The position numbers and the translations under genes are program-made. The notes under the pieces are model-generated. The model searched no databases. It saw only the letters and a program-made list of their open reading frames with translations, and was not told where the DNA came from. A stretch of 64,000 bases of DNA from Tragulus kanchil (lineage: Eukaryota; Chordata; Mammalia; Artiodactyla; Tragulidae), in NCBI GenBank assembly GCA_022376925.1, contig JAIOJX010000025.1:188108801-188172800 (forward strand), in the 5' to 3' direction. Below, one piece after another: positions 36,601 to 46,435 of the stretch (position 1 is the first letter of the stretch; the number at the start of each line of letters is the position of its first letter).

Positions 36601-39435
36601 TCCTCAGGATCAACTCTCACAAGAGCGTCCCTGTGCGCCGCCGCTGGCGGGCCGCCTGGCGACACGGGTGACGGCAGCAGCTGGACTGACAAGAGGTCAG
36701 AGTTGGGGTTCCTACACCAGCCCCTTCTCCCTGCTGCTCGGGGACCGCCAGCGACAGGCAGCGACAGTCAGGGCACACGAGGGGCAGGCTTCCCACTGGA
36801 GACAGACAGGCCCCGGCAAGGATGCGGCCCTCAGAAGGGGCTGGCCCAGCGCTCCCGGCCCTTCGCGCGCTGCTCTGGGGCTGGCGAGGCTCAGAGCTGG
36901 CGTCTCCGTAGCCCGGTCTCCCTCTCTTCCCGGGGCTCTTACGAAAGAACAGCATTCAAGCCCCTCTAATCTCGTTCAGCTGAGTTTCAAGAAATGGAAA
37001 AGTGAAGTGGAAAGGCAGCAAGGAGACCCGGGGCAGGGGGGTCAGGTGCGAGGCACTTCCGCCCAAGGGGAGTGGACATGCGGCCCAGGGACGTCCCACT
37101 TGAGCATGCGGTGAAGGGGATGCTAGTGCCTCTGTGTAAAAGAAAATGCAAGCTGCAAACAGTTTAGGTCAGCCAAAGTCAGAGTGAGATGGTCCAGCAA
37201 GGCCCCTTCCTGCTCTGGAGGCAGAGGGTGCCCTGGGGCACCTGCTGGGTCAGTTCAGCCTTATCTGGGGGTGAAGGTCTGCCGCCAGGGCCCCCCATCT
37301 CCCAACAGAAGTGGGAATGCCTTGGTGGTCACTCAGTTGACCACCACACACAAGGCAAACACCTGATGCCTAATGAGGCTGCAAAGAAGCTGCTGCCCGT
37401 CCACGTCAAGAGTGTCGGCTCTGATCCATCAGACCAGGTCACAGAGCCGCCTCCTGGGCCTCCAGCAGCGAGGCCTGTCTGCGAGCCCCCTCCCGGGCTT
37501 GCTGCTGCACGGGGGAGAGGGGCCAGCCGCCGGGGACCCCAGGGGAGTGCTGGGACAGCAGCAAAGCCACAGACAGTCCCTCCTTGGAGATGTGGACGGG
37601 GCATTTCATGAAGCTAGAGAAACAAAAACCAACGTCAATTTGTTGGCAAGGGCACCACAGACGAGCAGAATGTCAAGTTTAAACTGCCTCAGTCTCATGA
37701 CCGACTTTTCCAGTAACAGACGACCTCTGAGGTGCTCTGGGCCGTGCGCGACCCAAACTCACAGCCGAGACCCGAGGGGCGCCGGAGGGGCCAGGAACAG
37801 AGGCTTTCTGCCGAGTCCCGGGGAGGCTACAGGGACGGTGAGCTATCCCAACACTTACTTCTCTTTCTGGGTCCAGACCTGATGGCAGTCTTCTAATCCA
37901 GTGGGGTCACCCAGAACAAAACAGGCTTCGGGCTTGCTGCCCACGCTGGGACTTAAAATCCTGTGGGTCTGTGGATCCCGCAGAGGTGTCTGAAAAGTCA
38001 CCTGTCGGAGAGAGAAGAGGGCACCTGCTCAATAATTCAAGGCTTTGACCCCTCGCTGGCAGCACCGCGCCCGCCAGCTCAGGAAGCTGCCGGGAAGGCA
38101 GTCCCGAGTGACCTCTCACGGGACACACGGGGGCCAGAGGCGCTCACCTTCACAGTTTTGGCGGTGCTCTTCGGGGGCACATTTTCTTTCTGTGACAGGC
38201 GGAGAACGGCTGGCCTTCCGGTGAGCCCCGGTGGTGAAAACAGGAAGTCGTCGTTCTCTGGTCCCCAGATTGCAGCCTTTTAAAAATGCATGGTTTCAGC
38301 CAAAGTCAGAGTGAGATGGTCCAGCAAGGCCCTTCCTGCTCTGGAGGCAGAGGGTGCCCTGGGGCACCTGCTGGGTCAGTTCAGCCTTATCTGGGGGTGA
38401 AGGTCTGCCGCCAGGGCCCCCCATCTCCCAACAGAAGTGGGAATGCCTTGGTGGTCACTCAGTTGACCACCACACACAAGGCAAACACCTGATGCCTAAT
38501 GAGGCTGCAAAGAAGCTGCTGCCCGTCCACGTCAAGAGTGTCGGCTCTGATCCATCAGACCAGGTCACAGAGCCGCCTCCTGGGCCTCCAGCAGCGAGGC
38601 CTGTCTGCGAGCCCCCTCCCGGGCTTGCTGCTGCACGGGGGAGAGGGGCCAGCCGCCGGGGACCCCAGGGGAGTGCTGGGACAGCAGCAAAGCCACAGAC
38701 AGTCCCTCCTTGGAGATGTGGACGGGGCATTTCATGAAGCTAGAGAAACAAAAACCAACGTCAATTTGTTGGCAAGGGCACCACAGACGAGCAGAATGTC
38801 AAGTTTAAACTGCCTCAGTCTCATGACCGACTTTTCCAGTAACAGACGACCTCTGAGGTGCTCTGGGCCGTGCGCGACCCAAACTCACAGCCGAGACCCG
38901 AGGGGCGCCGGAGGGGCCAGGAACAGAGGCTTTCTGCCGAGTCCCGGGGAGGCTACAGGGACGGTGAGCTATCCCAACACTTACTTCTCTTTCTGGGTCC
39001 AGACCTGATGGCAGTCTTCTAATCCAGTGGGGTCACCCAGAACAAAACAGGCTTCGGGCTTGCTGCCCACGCTGGGACTTAAAATCCTGTGGGTCTGTGG
39101 ATCCCGCAGAGGTGTCTGAAAAGTCACCTGTCGGAGAGAGAAGAGGGCACCTGCTCAATAATTCAAGGCTTTGACCCCTCGCTGGCAGCACCGCGCCCGC
39201 CAGCTCAGGAAGCTGCCGGGAAGGCAGTCCCGAGTGACCTCTCACGGGACACACGGGGGCCAGAGGCGCTCACCTTCACAGTTTTGGCGGTGCTCTTCGG
39301 GGGCACATTTTCTTTCTGTGACAGGCGGAGAACGGCTGGCCTTCCGGTGAGCCCCGGTGGTGAAAACAGGAAGTCGTCGTTCTCTGTGCTTCTGTCACCA
39401 GCGGCATTTTCGTCACTGAAGACTCGCAGACTCAT
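30625..39435 (-). CDS. TACC3: TACC3, transforming acidic coiled-coil protein 3 (15 coding exons)
   Basis: Mitotic spindle protein that, with clathrin and ch-TOG, cross-links kinetochore-fibre microtubules. Coding exons in transcript order (minus strand): 39435-39274, 39127-38985, 36484-35642, 35149-35074, 34954-34801, 33952-33906, 33622-33519, 33419-33212, 33012-32908, 32502-32426, 32343-32300, 31880-31720, 31092-30986, 30901-30781, 30690-30625. Every join has AG/GT borders and correct phase; the total is 2418 nt, or 805 residues plus stop (human about 838). The N terminus starts [11 protein letters not shown] long acidic, proline-rich middle is encoded by the 843-nt exon. The motif [13 protein letters not shown] lies near residues 482-494; its serine (about 485) matches the Aurora-A site needed for clathrin binding. 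The conserved coiled-coil TACC domain occupies about residues 580-805 and ends [17 protein letters not shown] second copy of exon 3 and part of exon 2 (37.9-38.3 kb) is treated as artefact and left out. Identification is from remembered family sequence. Confidence 0.95.
37170..39385. repeat. Tandem direct repeat 7, unit about 1127 bp, inside TACC3
   Basis: 37170-38296 and 38297-39385. It duplicates TACC3 exon 3 and the 3' part of exon 2. The left copy diverges at 38261 and the next about 35 bases match nothing nearby. Confidence 0.95.
37859..38261 (-). pseudogene. Duplicate copy of TACC3 exon 3 and partial exon 2 (probable assembly artefact)
   Basis: 37859-38001 repeats TACC3 exon 3 (38985-39127), and 38148 to about 38260 repeats the 3' part of exon 2 (39274-39436). 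The exon 2 copy stops before the 5' part, so it has no ATG and no splice acceptor. Exon 3 is 143 nt, so including both copies in one mRNA would shift the frame ahead of the 843-nt exon. After 38261 the copy departs from the true exon and runs about 35 bases into an unrelated-looking or error-rich tail before the repeat restarts. This fits an assembly duplicate rather than a functional exon. Confidence 0.8.
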
Positions 39436-40828
39436 TCTGGAAAAGCAGACAGTTCAGTGTCGGAGGAGGGCAGTGACCGTGCCGTCTGGACACCCAGGGA
39501 CAGGGACAGTGCCGGGCCGGTCACGCCGCAGGCAGCGCGTCCCCTCGGGCAGCCCCCCGCCCCGGCCTCGGGGGAGCCGTCACCTCTCAGGAATTAAGAC
39601 CTAGAGGAGCCGTCAGCTCACAGGGCAAAGCAGGACCCAGGTGACTAAAATAACTTGAACGCCGTGGGTAAAGCTGAAGGACAGATAAGGGCTGACCTGG
39701 GAAGAAGCCTGAAGAGGCAGAGGAAGCCCGGCCTCCCCGCCGGAGCCGGACCAGCTGCCCAGTCAGTGGAGACAGAAGCACGGTCAGAGGCGGCGCTGGA
39801 GAAGGCAACAAGCAGCAGGTGAGCAGCTTCCGCAGCGGGCCCTCCAGTCCGACCCAAGAGGTTCTAGTACCGGCCCACCCCGCCTTCCCTCGGCCCTCGG
39901 GAGGTCAGCGCCACGGCAGTCCCGGTTTGGGAGCCACCGGAGACCAGGAGCTTCGGCTGGTGGGGCGCCGCGGGCGCTCCCCGCGGAGGGGGCCGAGGGC
40001 TGCGGGGCCGGGGCCGGGGCCGGGCGGCCGGCTTGAGAAGAGGTGAGGTCCGGGGGCCCAGCCGCCCTGAAGGGCGCGGGGGCGGGGGCGGCCTGCGGAG
40101 GACGGCCAGGGCCCGAGGGACGGGCCGGCAGAGGCGCCGAGGCCGGGCCAGGCGGAGTGGGCAGCCGGCCCCACGGTGGAGCTGGCAGAGAGCCGCCCGG
40201 GCCACGGGTCCCTGCGGGGTTCGGCCTCAACAACTGGGCGCAGCAGGGGAGGGTGGGATGGCTGCAGAACACGGAGGGAGACGGGACCCCGTTCCCGCAG
40301 ACCCTCCCGGCCTGGGAAAGGCGGGAGCGCAAAGACGGCGGCCGTCAGGGGTTTGGCTTCTACCAACACCGGGGGCCGCGGAGGGGGCTCCTGAGCAGAG
40401 GCGGCGCCCGGGCTCCCGCGGCAGGTGCGGCGGGACTCGGCCGACGGGCCACAGGTGCGGCTGCACTCGGAGGGCCGGGGACAGGCCTCCGCAGGTGACA
40501 GCCACGGGCGGCCTGCGGCTGGGCGAGGTCGCCAGCGTGCCGAGAGGGCCGGCCCTGCGGCCGGAGGGGCCTCGTGGAGGCCGACGCGGGGTCCCCAGGC
40601 GTCTCGGGAGGCAGGGCCGGGAGCGCACCAGCTCTGCCCCGCGTTACCGCGGGATGCGGGTCGGCGAGGGGCCCCTGAGGACGGGGCGGGGGAACGGCCC
40701 GGCCCGCGACGAGGGCGGAGCCCGGGAGGCCCGCGGCGGCGGAGATCCGCCGAGGGCGACGGCCAGCGCGGCAGGCAGTGACCCGAGGCCGGAGCGGAGC
40801 CCCAAGCCGGGACGTTGCCGCCGCTTAC

Positions 40829-40910
40829 CTGTCGGCCGCCGCGCGGAGCCGTGCGTGGGAGGAGCGGAGTCCGGGAGCCCCTCTGCCCGCCGCCGATTCA
40901 AATACCGACG
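40829..40910 (-). other. TACC3: TACC3 non-coding exon 1 (left copy)
   Basis: On the minus strand a canonical GT donor (GTAAGC) follows a short GC-rich stretch ending at 40829. It lies just downstream of CCAAT boxes and a CHR-like element, as expected for the 5' UTR exon of TACC3, whose ATG is in the next exon (39433-39435). The transcription start is inferred, so the right border is approximate. This exon is duplicated at about 41990-42070 inside a 1.1-kb tandem repeat; only one copy is likely to exist in the genome. Confidence 0.6.
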
Positions 40911-40975
40911 GTTGCCGAGCGCGGCCAATCGGCGCCTGGCTGGGACGAGCCGGGAGCAGCGACAGCCAATGGGAG
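40885..40975 (-). promoter_or_regulatory. TACC3 cell-cycle promoter elements: CHR-like box plus two CCAAT boxes (left copy)
   Basis: On the minus strand TTTGAA (40897-40902) matches the CHR consensus of G2/M genes. CCAAT boxes lie upstream of it at 40925-40929 and 40966-40970 (plus-strand reading). CHR with NF-Y sites is the known architecture of DREAM/B-MYB-regulated mitotic genes, a class that fits TACC3. The same elements recur at 42058-42063, 42086-42090 and 42127-42131 in the right copy. Confidence 0.55.
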
Positions 40976-41530
40976 GCAGAAGAACAGGCCACGCCCACAA
41001 CAAGGTTCCGCTTCCGGGGCGAGGGCACGCAGGGTGCGGCGGACGTCGGACGCCTCGGTAGCTGCGGCTCGCCAAGCGGGCGCAGAGGAAAGGCGGCTCG
41101 AGGGCGGGCGGTGACTGCGGGGCCCGCCGTCGCCCAGGAATCCCGGCTCCGCTACGGACCCGCCTGGACTGCGCAGAAAAGTCGGGGCCTGAGAGCCGCT
41201 CGCCCGCGTCTCAGTTTCCCCAGCTGTGCAATGGGAGCAAGTTCAGCGCCGTCCCCAAGGCGGGTCGCGTGGAGGATCCAAACCCTCGCGAGGACTGCCG
41301 CGGCGGCTCACGCGTTCTGGCCGAAGGAAGGGTGAGGGAACTTCATTTCCCAGGGCGCCCGCGGGACTCCAACTCCCAGGGCGCCCCGCGCGTAGCCGGA
41401 GGCTGGGGCCTCCGCCTCCCAGGACGCCCGAGCCACTCAGCTCCCGGACCCGGACCCGGACGCCGCGGCCTGGTCCCGCTCCGTCGCTGCGGGCCTAGCC
41501 CGGCCGGCTTCGAGGGCGACCCCGGGCGCG

Positions 41531-41634
41531 ATGGATAGCCCGAGGTCACCTTTACGCTGGCCTACCTGGTGTTCGCCGTGTGCTTCGTGTTTACCCCACC
41601 GAGTTTCACTCCGCCGGGCTCACGGTGCGGGTCA
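41531..41634 (+). pseudogene. Truncated, frameshifted duplicate of TMEM129 exon 1 (probable assembly artefact)
   Basis: Repeats the ATG and the first about 100 bases of TMEM129 exon 1 (42698 on). It has lost one C from two C-runs (GATAGCCCGAGG for GATAGCCCCGAGG, and a short run before ACCGAG), so the frame breaks after four codons. It then fades out and jumps back to the repeat start near 41642. Upstream bases 41140-41530 show the same homopolymer shortening relative to the right copy. Confidence 0.85.
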
Positions 41635-41989
41635 GGCCGAGGACAGGCCTCCGCAGGTGACAGCCACGGGCGGCCTGCGGCTGGGCGAGGTCGCCAGCGT
41701 GCCGAGAGGCCGGCCCTGCGGCCGGAGGGGCCTCGTGGAGGCCGACGCGGGGTCCCCAGGCGTCTCGGGAGGCAGGGCCGGGAGCGCACCAGCTCTGCCC
41801 CGCGTTACCGCGGGATGCGGGTCGGCGAGGGGCCCCTGAGGACGGGGCGGGGGAACGGCCCGGCCCGCGACGAGGGCGGAGCCCGGGAGGCCCGCGGCGG
41901 CGGAGATCCGCCGAGGGCGACGGCCAGCGCGGCAGGCAGTGACCCGAGGCCGGAGCGGAGCCCCAAGCCGGGACGTTGCCGCCGCTTAC

Positions 41990-42071
41990 CTGTCGGCCGC
42001 CGCGCGGAGCCGTGCGTGGGAGGAGCGGAGTCCGGGAGCCCCTCTGCCCGCCGCCGATTCAAATACCGACG
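41990..42071 (-). other. TACC3: TACC3 non-coding exon 1 (right copy of the duplicate)
   Basis: Near-identical to 40829-40910, with the same GT donor on the minus strand. It sits in the right-hand, cleaner copy of the 41-kb repeat, which connects directly to the intact TMEM129 exon 1. If the repeat is collapsed, this is the version adjoining TMEM129 in a head-to-head pair about 0.6 kb apart. Confidence 0.55.
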
Positions 42072-42136
42072 GTTGCCGAGCGCGGCCAATCGGCGCCTGG
42101 CTGGGACGAGCCGGGAGCAGCGACAGCCAATGGGAG
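42046..42136 (-). promoter_or_regulatory. TACC3 promoter elements (right copy), shared promoter with TMEM129
   Basis: CHR-like TTTGAA at 42058-42063 (minus strand) and CCAAT boxes at 42086-42090 and 42127-42131. An ETS-type CTTCCGG core follows near 42170. This copy lies about 0.6 kb upstream of the TMEM129 ATG, giving a compact bidirectional CpG-island promoter. Confidence 0.55.
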
Positions 42137-42500
42137 GCAGAAGAACAGGCCACGCCCACAACAAGGTTCCGCTTCCGGGGCGAGGGCACGCAGGGTGCGG
42201 CGGACGTCGGACGCCTCGGTAGCTGCGGCTCGCCAAGCGGGCGCAGAGGAAAGGCGGCTCGAGGGCGGGCGGTGACTGCGGGGCCCGCCGTCGCCCAGGA
42301 ATCCCGGGCTCCGCTACGGACCCGCCTGGACTGCGCAGAAAAGTCGGGGCCTGAGAGCCGCTCGCCCGCGTCTCAGTTTCCCCAGCTGTGCAATGGGAGC
42401 AAGTTCAGCGCCGTCCCCAAGGCGGGTCGCGTGGAGGATCCAAACCCTCGCGAGGACTGCCGCGGCGGCTCACGCGTTCTGGCCGAAGGAAGGGTGAGGG

Positions 42501-42592
42501 AACTTCATTTCCCAGGGCGCCCCGCGGGACTCCAACTCCCAGGGCGCCCCGCGCGTAGCCGGAGGCTGGGGCCTCCGCCTCCCAGGACGCCC
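42501..42592 (+). promoter_or_regulatory. Three spaced CTCCCAG-type elements upstream of the TMEM129 start (ZNF143/THAP11-like)
   Basis: Three related elements each contain TCCCAGG(G/A)CGC, beginning near 42501, 42529 and 42571, within 200 bases of the TMEM129 ATG. They resemble the ZNF143/THAP11 motif (ACTACAnnTCCCAG). The first two are closest, reading CATTTCCCAGGGCGC and CAACTCCCAGGGCGC. The match is by eye. The set is repeated at about 41341-41430 in the left copy. Confidence 0.45.
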
Positions 42593-42697
42593 CGAGCCAC
42601 TCAGCTCCCGGACCCGGACCCGGACGCCGCGGCCTGGTCCCCGCTCCGTCGCTGCGGGCCTAGCCCGGCCGGCTTCCCGAGGGCGACCCCGGGCGCG

Positions 42698-45600
42698 ATG
42701 GATAGCCCCGAGGTCACCTTTACGCTGGCCTACCTGGTGTTCGCCGTGTGCTTCGTGTTTACCCCCACCGAGTTTCACTCCGCCGGGCTCACGGTGCAGA
42801 ACCTGCTGTCGGGCTGGCTAGGTAGCGAGGACGCTGCCTTTGTGCCCTATCACCTGCGCCGCACGGCCGCCACGCTGCTGTGCCACTCGTTGCTGCCGCT
42901 AGGTGAGCTCGGCGGGCGGGGAGGGCGCTCGCGGCCGAGCTCCGGGACCCCGGAGCGGGAGGGACGAGGCCGGACACGCGTGTGGGAGCGCCGAGGCTGC
43001 GGGCCCGGAGCCCGTGTGCTCGGAGGAGTGCTACGTCTTGCAGGGACCTGGCAGATAGGCGGGCTCAGAACCCCGAGAAGGGGATGCTCTGCTCCCTGGG
43101 GCAGGGGGTGAGCTGTCACTTGGGGGGAAAAGCTCCCTTGAAGTGGGGCATGAGTTAACTGATATCCATAGGGGTGGCCTGGCCCAGCTCTTGGAAGGTG
43201 GCTGCAGGAAAGGCACGCCAGCTGAGTGTCACAGGTGCAGTGGCCGGGGGGCGTGCATGCGGGCAGGAGGCTCGGAGGCCAGGCTGGGTGGTGACCCCAT
43301 GCTCTGGGAGTCTGGGTGGAGAGTAGGGCACTAAGTGGGAAATCTGGAGGACTTTGGGACGGTCTGGGAGGGCTGGTACCAAGTCCAGTCTGCGGCTGGG
43401 TGGACACACGGAGAGGTTCCAGCTGGCAGCAGCCTGGACCCGAGCGGGAAGTGACCAGGAGGGGGATGGGCTGAGGCTGGCCTGTGCGCGGGAGCTGCCT
43501 GTCCCGCAGAGGGGGCAGGCAGAGGAGAGCCCATGCCAAGACAGAGACAGGGCTGGTGTGGTGAGCTGGTAGCTCTGTTTAGCCCCCTTGTGAGGCAAGG
43601 TGCCCATCAGCCAGTTTCGTGCCTGAGGAAAGCGTCTCAGAGTTGGTGCTCTCCTGAGGCTGGGTGTGGCTTCCACCTGGGAGAACCTGGGGAACTGAGG
43701 GTCTCTGCTCCTTGACGGAGCCTCTGGCTGCATCTCCCCCCAGGCTCTGGGGAGCTGCGTCACCACTGTCCACGGTGGACAGGGAACATGGGCGGCCAGC
43801 TGAGCAATCTTCCGGTGCCACGGGAGGAGGAAGCGGGGTGAAGGCTGGCCTTGTGGTCAGACAAGGAGCTGGTTTTTCCCCCTGACTTGTTTTGAGACTG
43901 CATGCTTGCTCAGTTGTGTCCAACATTTGCAACTCCATGGACTGTGGCTCTCCAGGAAGAATACTGGAGTGGGTTGCTGTTTCCTCCTCCAGGGAATCTT
44001 CCTAACCCAGCAATGGAACCCATGTTTCCTGCATTGTCAGGTGGATTCTTTACCACTGAGGGAAGCCCTTTTGAAACTTCAGAGATGTGTTATTTATTGC
44101 CACGTGATGAGTTATTTATGAGTTATGAGTTATGTATCAGTTTGACCGATAATGTCTACTACTGTTTTTGCTATTTCAAATCTTTGCTGCAGGTCACTGT
44201 CTTATTCATTTTGACGTGCAGATTGACCCCCATCTGGCAGCAGGGGCCTGGAGTTGCCTCCTGTGTCCTTGTAACACATTCGCGTCATTCTTTGGTTCCT
44301 GTCGGTACTCGACGCTCCAGTTCGGGTGGGCGTGCTCTGGTCTGCCTCCTCAGAGGAGGGGAGTCCAGAGGCCAGGCTCCAGCCCAGGCGGGGCCGCGGG
44401 CAGCTCTGCATCCGGTGACACCAGATCCTTGTATTTATTTTTGCTTTTCTAGGTTTTTAAAAAAAATTTATTTTTTGTACTCCTATGGCATTTGCACAAC
44501 ATTAAAGTTGTAAGATCAAAATATTTTCTGCTCACCAGGCAAGGACTGAGTTGGGTCAGCTATGGAGGCAGGCAAGGCCCACCTGCTCCAGGGTACTGTG
44601 GCCTTGACCAGGGAGTGGACCGCGGCAGAGGGCCAGGCCCAGTGCTGGGGACTAAAAGAAGAGGTCTCTCCAGGGAGAGGGAAAGCTCTGTGGACCTTGT
44701 GGGCATGGCCGGCGGAGGCGGGCAGCCTGGCCGTCCTGACTGCCGCTGAGGCTCGCCCCATCCTCTTAGGCTACTACGTGGGCATGTGCTTCGCAACCTC
44801 GGACAAGCGGCTGCACTCCCCAGGCCAGGCCCCGGAGAGCTGGCGGGCCTTCCTCCTGCTCGCAGTGATGCTGCCGTCCATCGCCGGCGCCCTCATCTAC
44901 TACTGGTCCCGCGACCGCTGGGCGCGCCACCCCCTGGCCCGCACCCTGGCTCTCTACGCCCTCCCACGGTCGGGCTGGCAGGCCGTCGCTTCCTCTGTGA
45001 ACACAGAGTTCCGGCGGATTGACAAGTTTGCCACGGGGGCGCCGGGGGCCCGTGTGATCGTGACAGACACGTGGGTGATGAAGGTGACCGCGTACCGTGT
45101 GCACGTGGCCCAGCAGCAGGACGTGCACCTCACCGTGACCGAGTCCCAGCAGCGGGACCTCTCCCCAGACTCGAGCCTGCCCGTGCAGCTCCTCACCATC
45201 CGCGTGGCCAGCGCCAACCCCGCTGTGCGGGCCTTCGACATCCGGTAGGCGGGCCTGAGCTGGGGCCGCCAGGGTGGGGGTGCCCGGCCCGCGCCCCCGT
45301 CCGGTCGCTGTTGCTCGCAGAGGGGATGATGGGTGGGAGCTGGCCCCCCCGCCGTCCCCCTCAGGCCCTACCCCAGGCCCCCCAGCTCCCTCCTCTTTCT
45401 CTGCGGCTCCCCTGAGCTGTCTTCCGCAGCCTCTCAGGAGCGGCACGCTGGGGAGGTTTGGGAGCCGCTGCACCGCACAGAGGCTCGATGGCTTCCTCGG
45501 CCCTGAGGCCTGGGCCGGAGCCCACGTGCTCCCGTCTCGTTCAGGCTGTGGCTGGCCTGCCCGCCCCCGCCCGGACACATCTTGGGCCCGACCCTGCCGA

Positions 45601-46435
45601 GGGCCAGGCACTCTGCCTTGGCTGCCGTCCTCCTGCCCTCTGCCCCTCCCCACGTCCCAGGGAGAGGCCTGTGGGCAGCGCTGGGTCTGTGGGCTCTGGC
45701 CCTGTGGGCTCTCGCCCTGTGGCCGTCTTTGCTGGCCACTGGGCTGTGATGGAGCCCCCAACTCTGAGTGGTGGTGGGCACCCCCGTCCCTGGGGCACAG
45801 CTCGGCTTCTCCGCTGCCTGCCCTGGCGTCCTCCGCGAGCTCCAGGGAACAGCGGCCCTCCCCGCACGGGGCTGGTGGTCCCAGCCAGCAGCATCCCCCT
45901 TGTGCAGGCTGAACTCCACGGAGTACGGCGAGCTGTGTGAGAAGCTCCGGGCGCCCATCCGCAGCGCGGCCAGCGTGGTCATCCGCCAGAGCCTGGGCGA
46001 CCTCTTCCTGGAGACCTTCGCCTCCCTGGTGGCGGTCAACCCGGCCTACCCGGTCCCCAGCAGCCAGGTGGGAGGTTGGGGGGTGGCTTCCCTCAGCTGG
46101 CCGTGGGCCCCTCTCTCGGGGTGGGGTGGGACCCCTTCCCCCGGGCGGCCTGGCCGGCCTCCCTCTGACGACCGGCCCGCCTGCAGGACCTGGAGGCGTG
46201 TATCGGCTGCATGCAGACCCGGGCCAGCGTGAAGCTGGTGAAGACCTGCCAGGAGGCGGCCGAAGGCGAGTGCCAGCCGTGCTACTGCCGCCCCATGTGG
46301 TGCCTCGCCTGCATGGGCAAGTGGTTCGCCAGCCGCCAGGACCCGCAGCGCCCCGACACCTGGCTGGCTGGCCGCGTGCCCTGCCCCACCTGCCGCGCAC
46401 GCTTCTGCATCCTGGACGTGTGCGCCGTGCGCTGA
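42698..46435 (+). CDS. TMEM129: TMEM129, ER membrane RING-type E3 ubiquitin ligase (4 exons)
   Basis: E3 ligase of the endoplasmic reticulum membrane acting in ERAD, known as the ligase used in US11-driven MHC class I degradation. Exons: 42698-42902, 44770-45244, 45908-46067, 46187-46435. All borders are AG/GT and in phase; 1089 nt encode 362 residues, the human length. It starts MDSPEVTFTLAYLVF. Hydrophobic segments lie near residues 8-27, 57-77 and 93-113. The last exon carries the atypical all-cysteine RING: C285/C288, C301, C309/C312/C314, C319/C322 and the C346-P-T-C349 pair, followed by C354 and C359. It is head-to-head with TACC3 and upstream of SLBP in the same direction. A damaged duplicate of exon 1 lies at about 41531 and is not part of the model. 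Confidence 0.96.
43903..44072 (-). mobile_element. Bov-A2-type SINE in TMEM129 intron 1
   Basis: Minus-strand element with TGCTCAGTTGTGTCCAAC at the left and CCACTGAGGGAAGCCC at the right. This family marks pecoran ruminants. Confidence 0.8.

Larger units (their letters stand above)
40480..42800. repeat. Tandem direct repeat 8, unit about 1162 bp, across the TACC3-TMEM129 promoter
   Basis: 40481-41642 and 41643 to about 42800. It duplicates TACC3 exon 1, the shared promoter and the start of TMEM129 exon 1. The left copy has many single-base homopolymer losses in its second half; the right copy is clean and joins the real TMEM129 exon. Confidence 0.95.

Noticed and set aside
37500..37625. An additional TACC3 exon suggested by an open minus-strand frame near 37329-37604
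   Set aside because: Exon 3 already joins exon 4 in phase (WTQKE-N-QQF), and the frame shows no family similarity.
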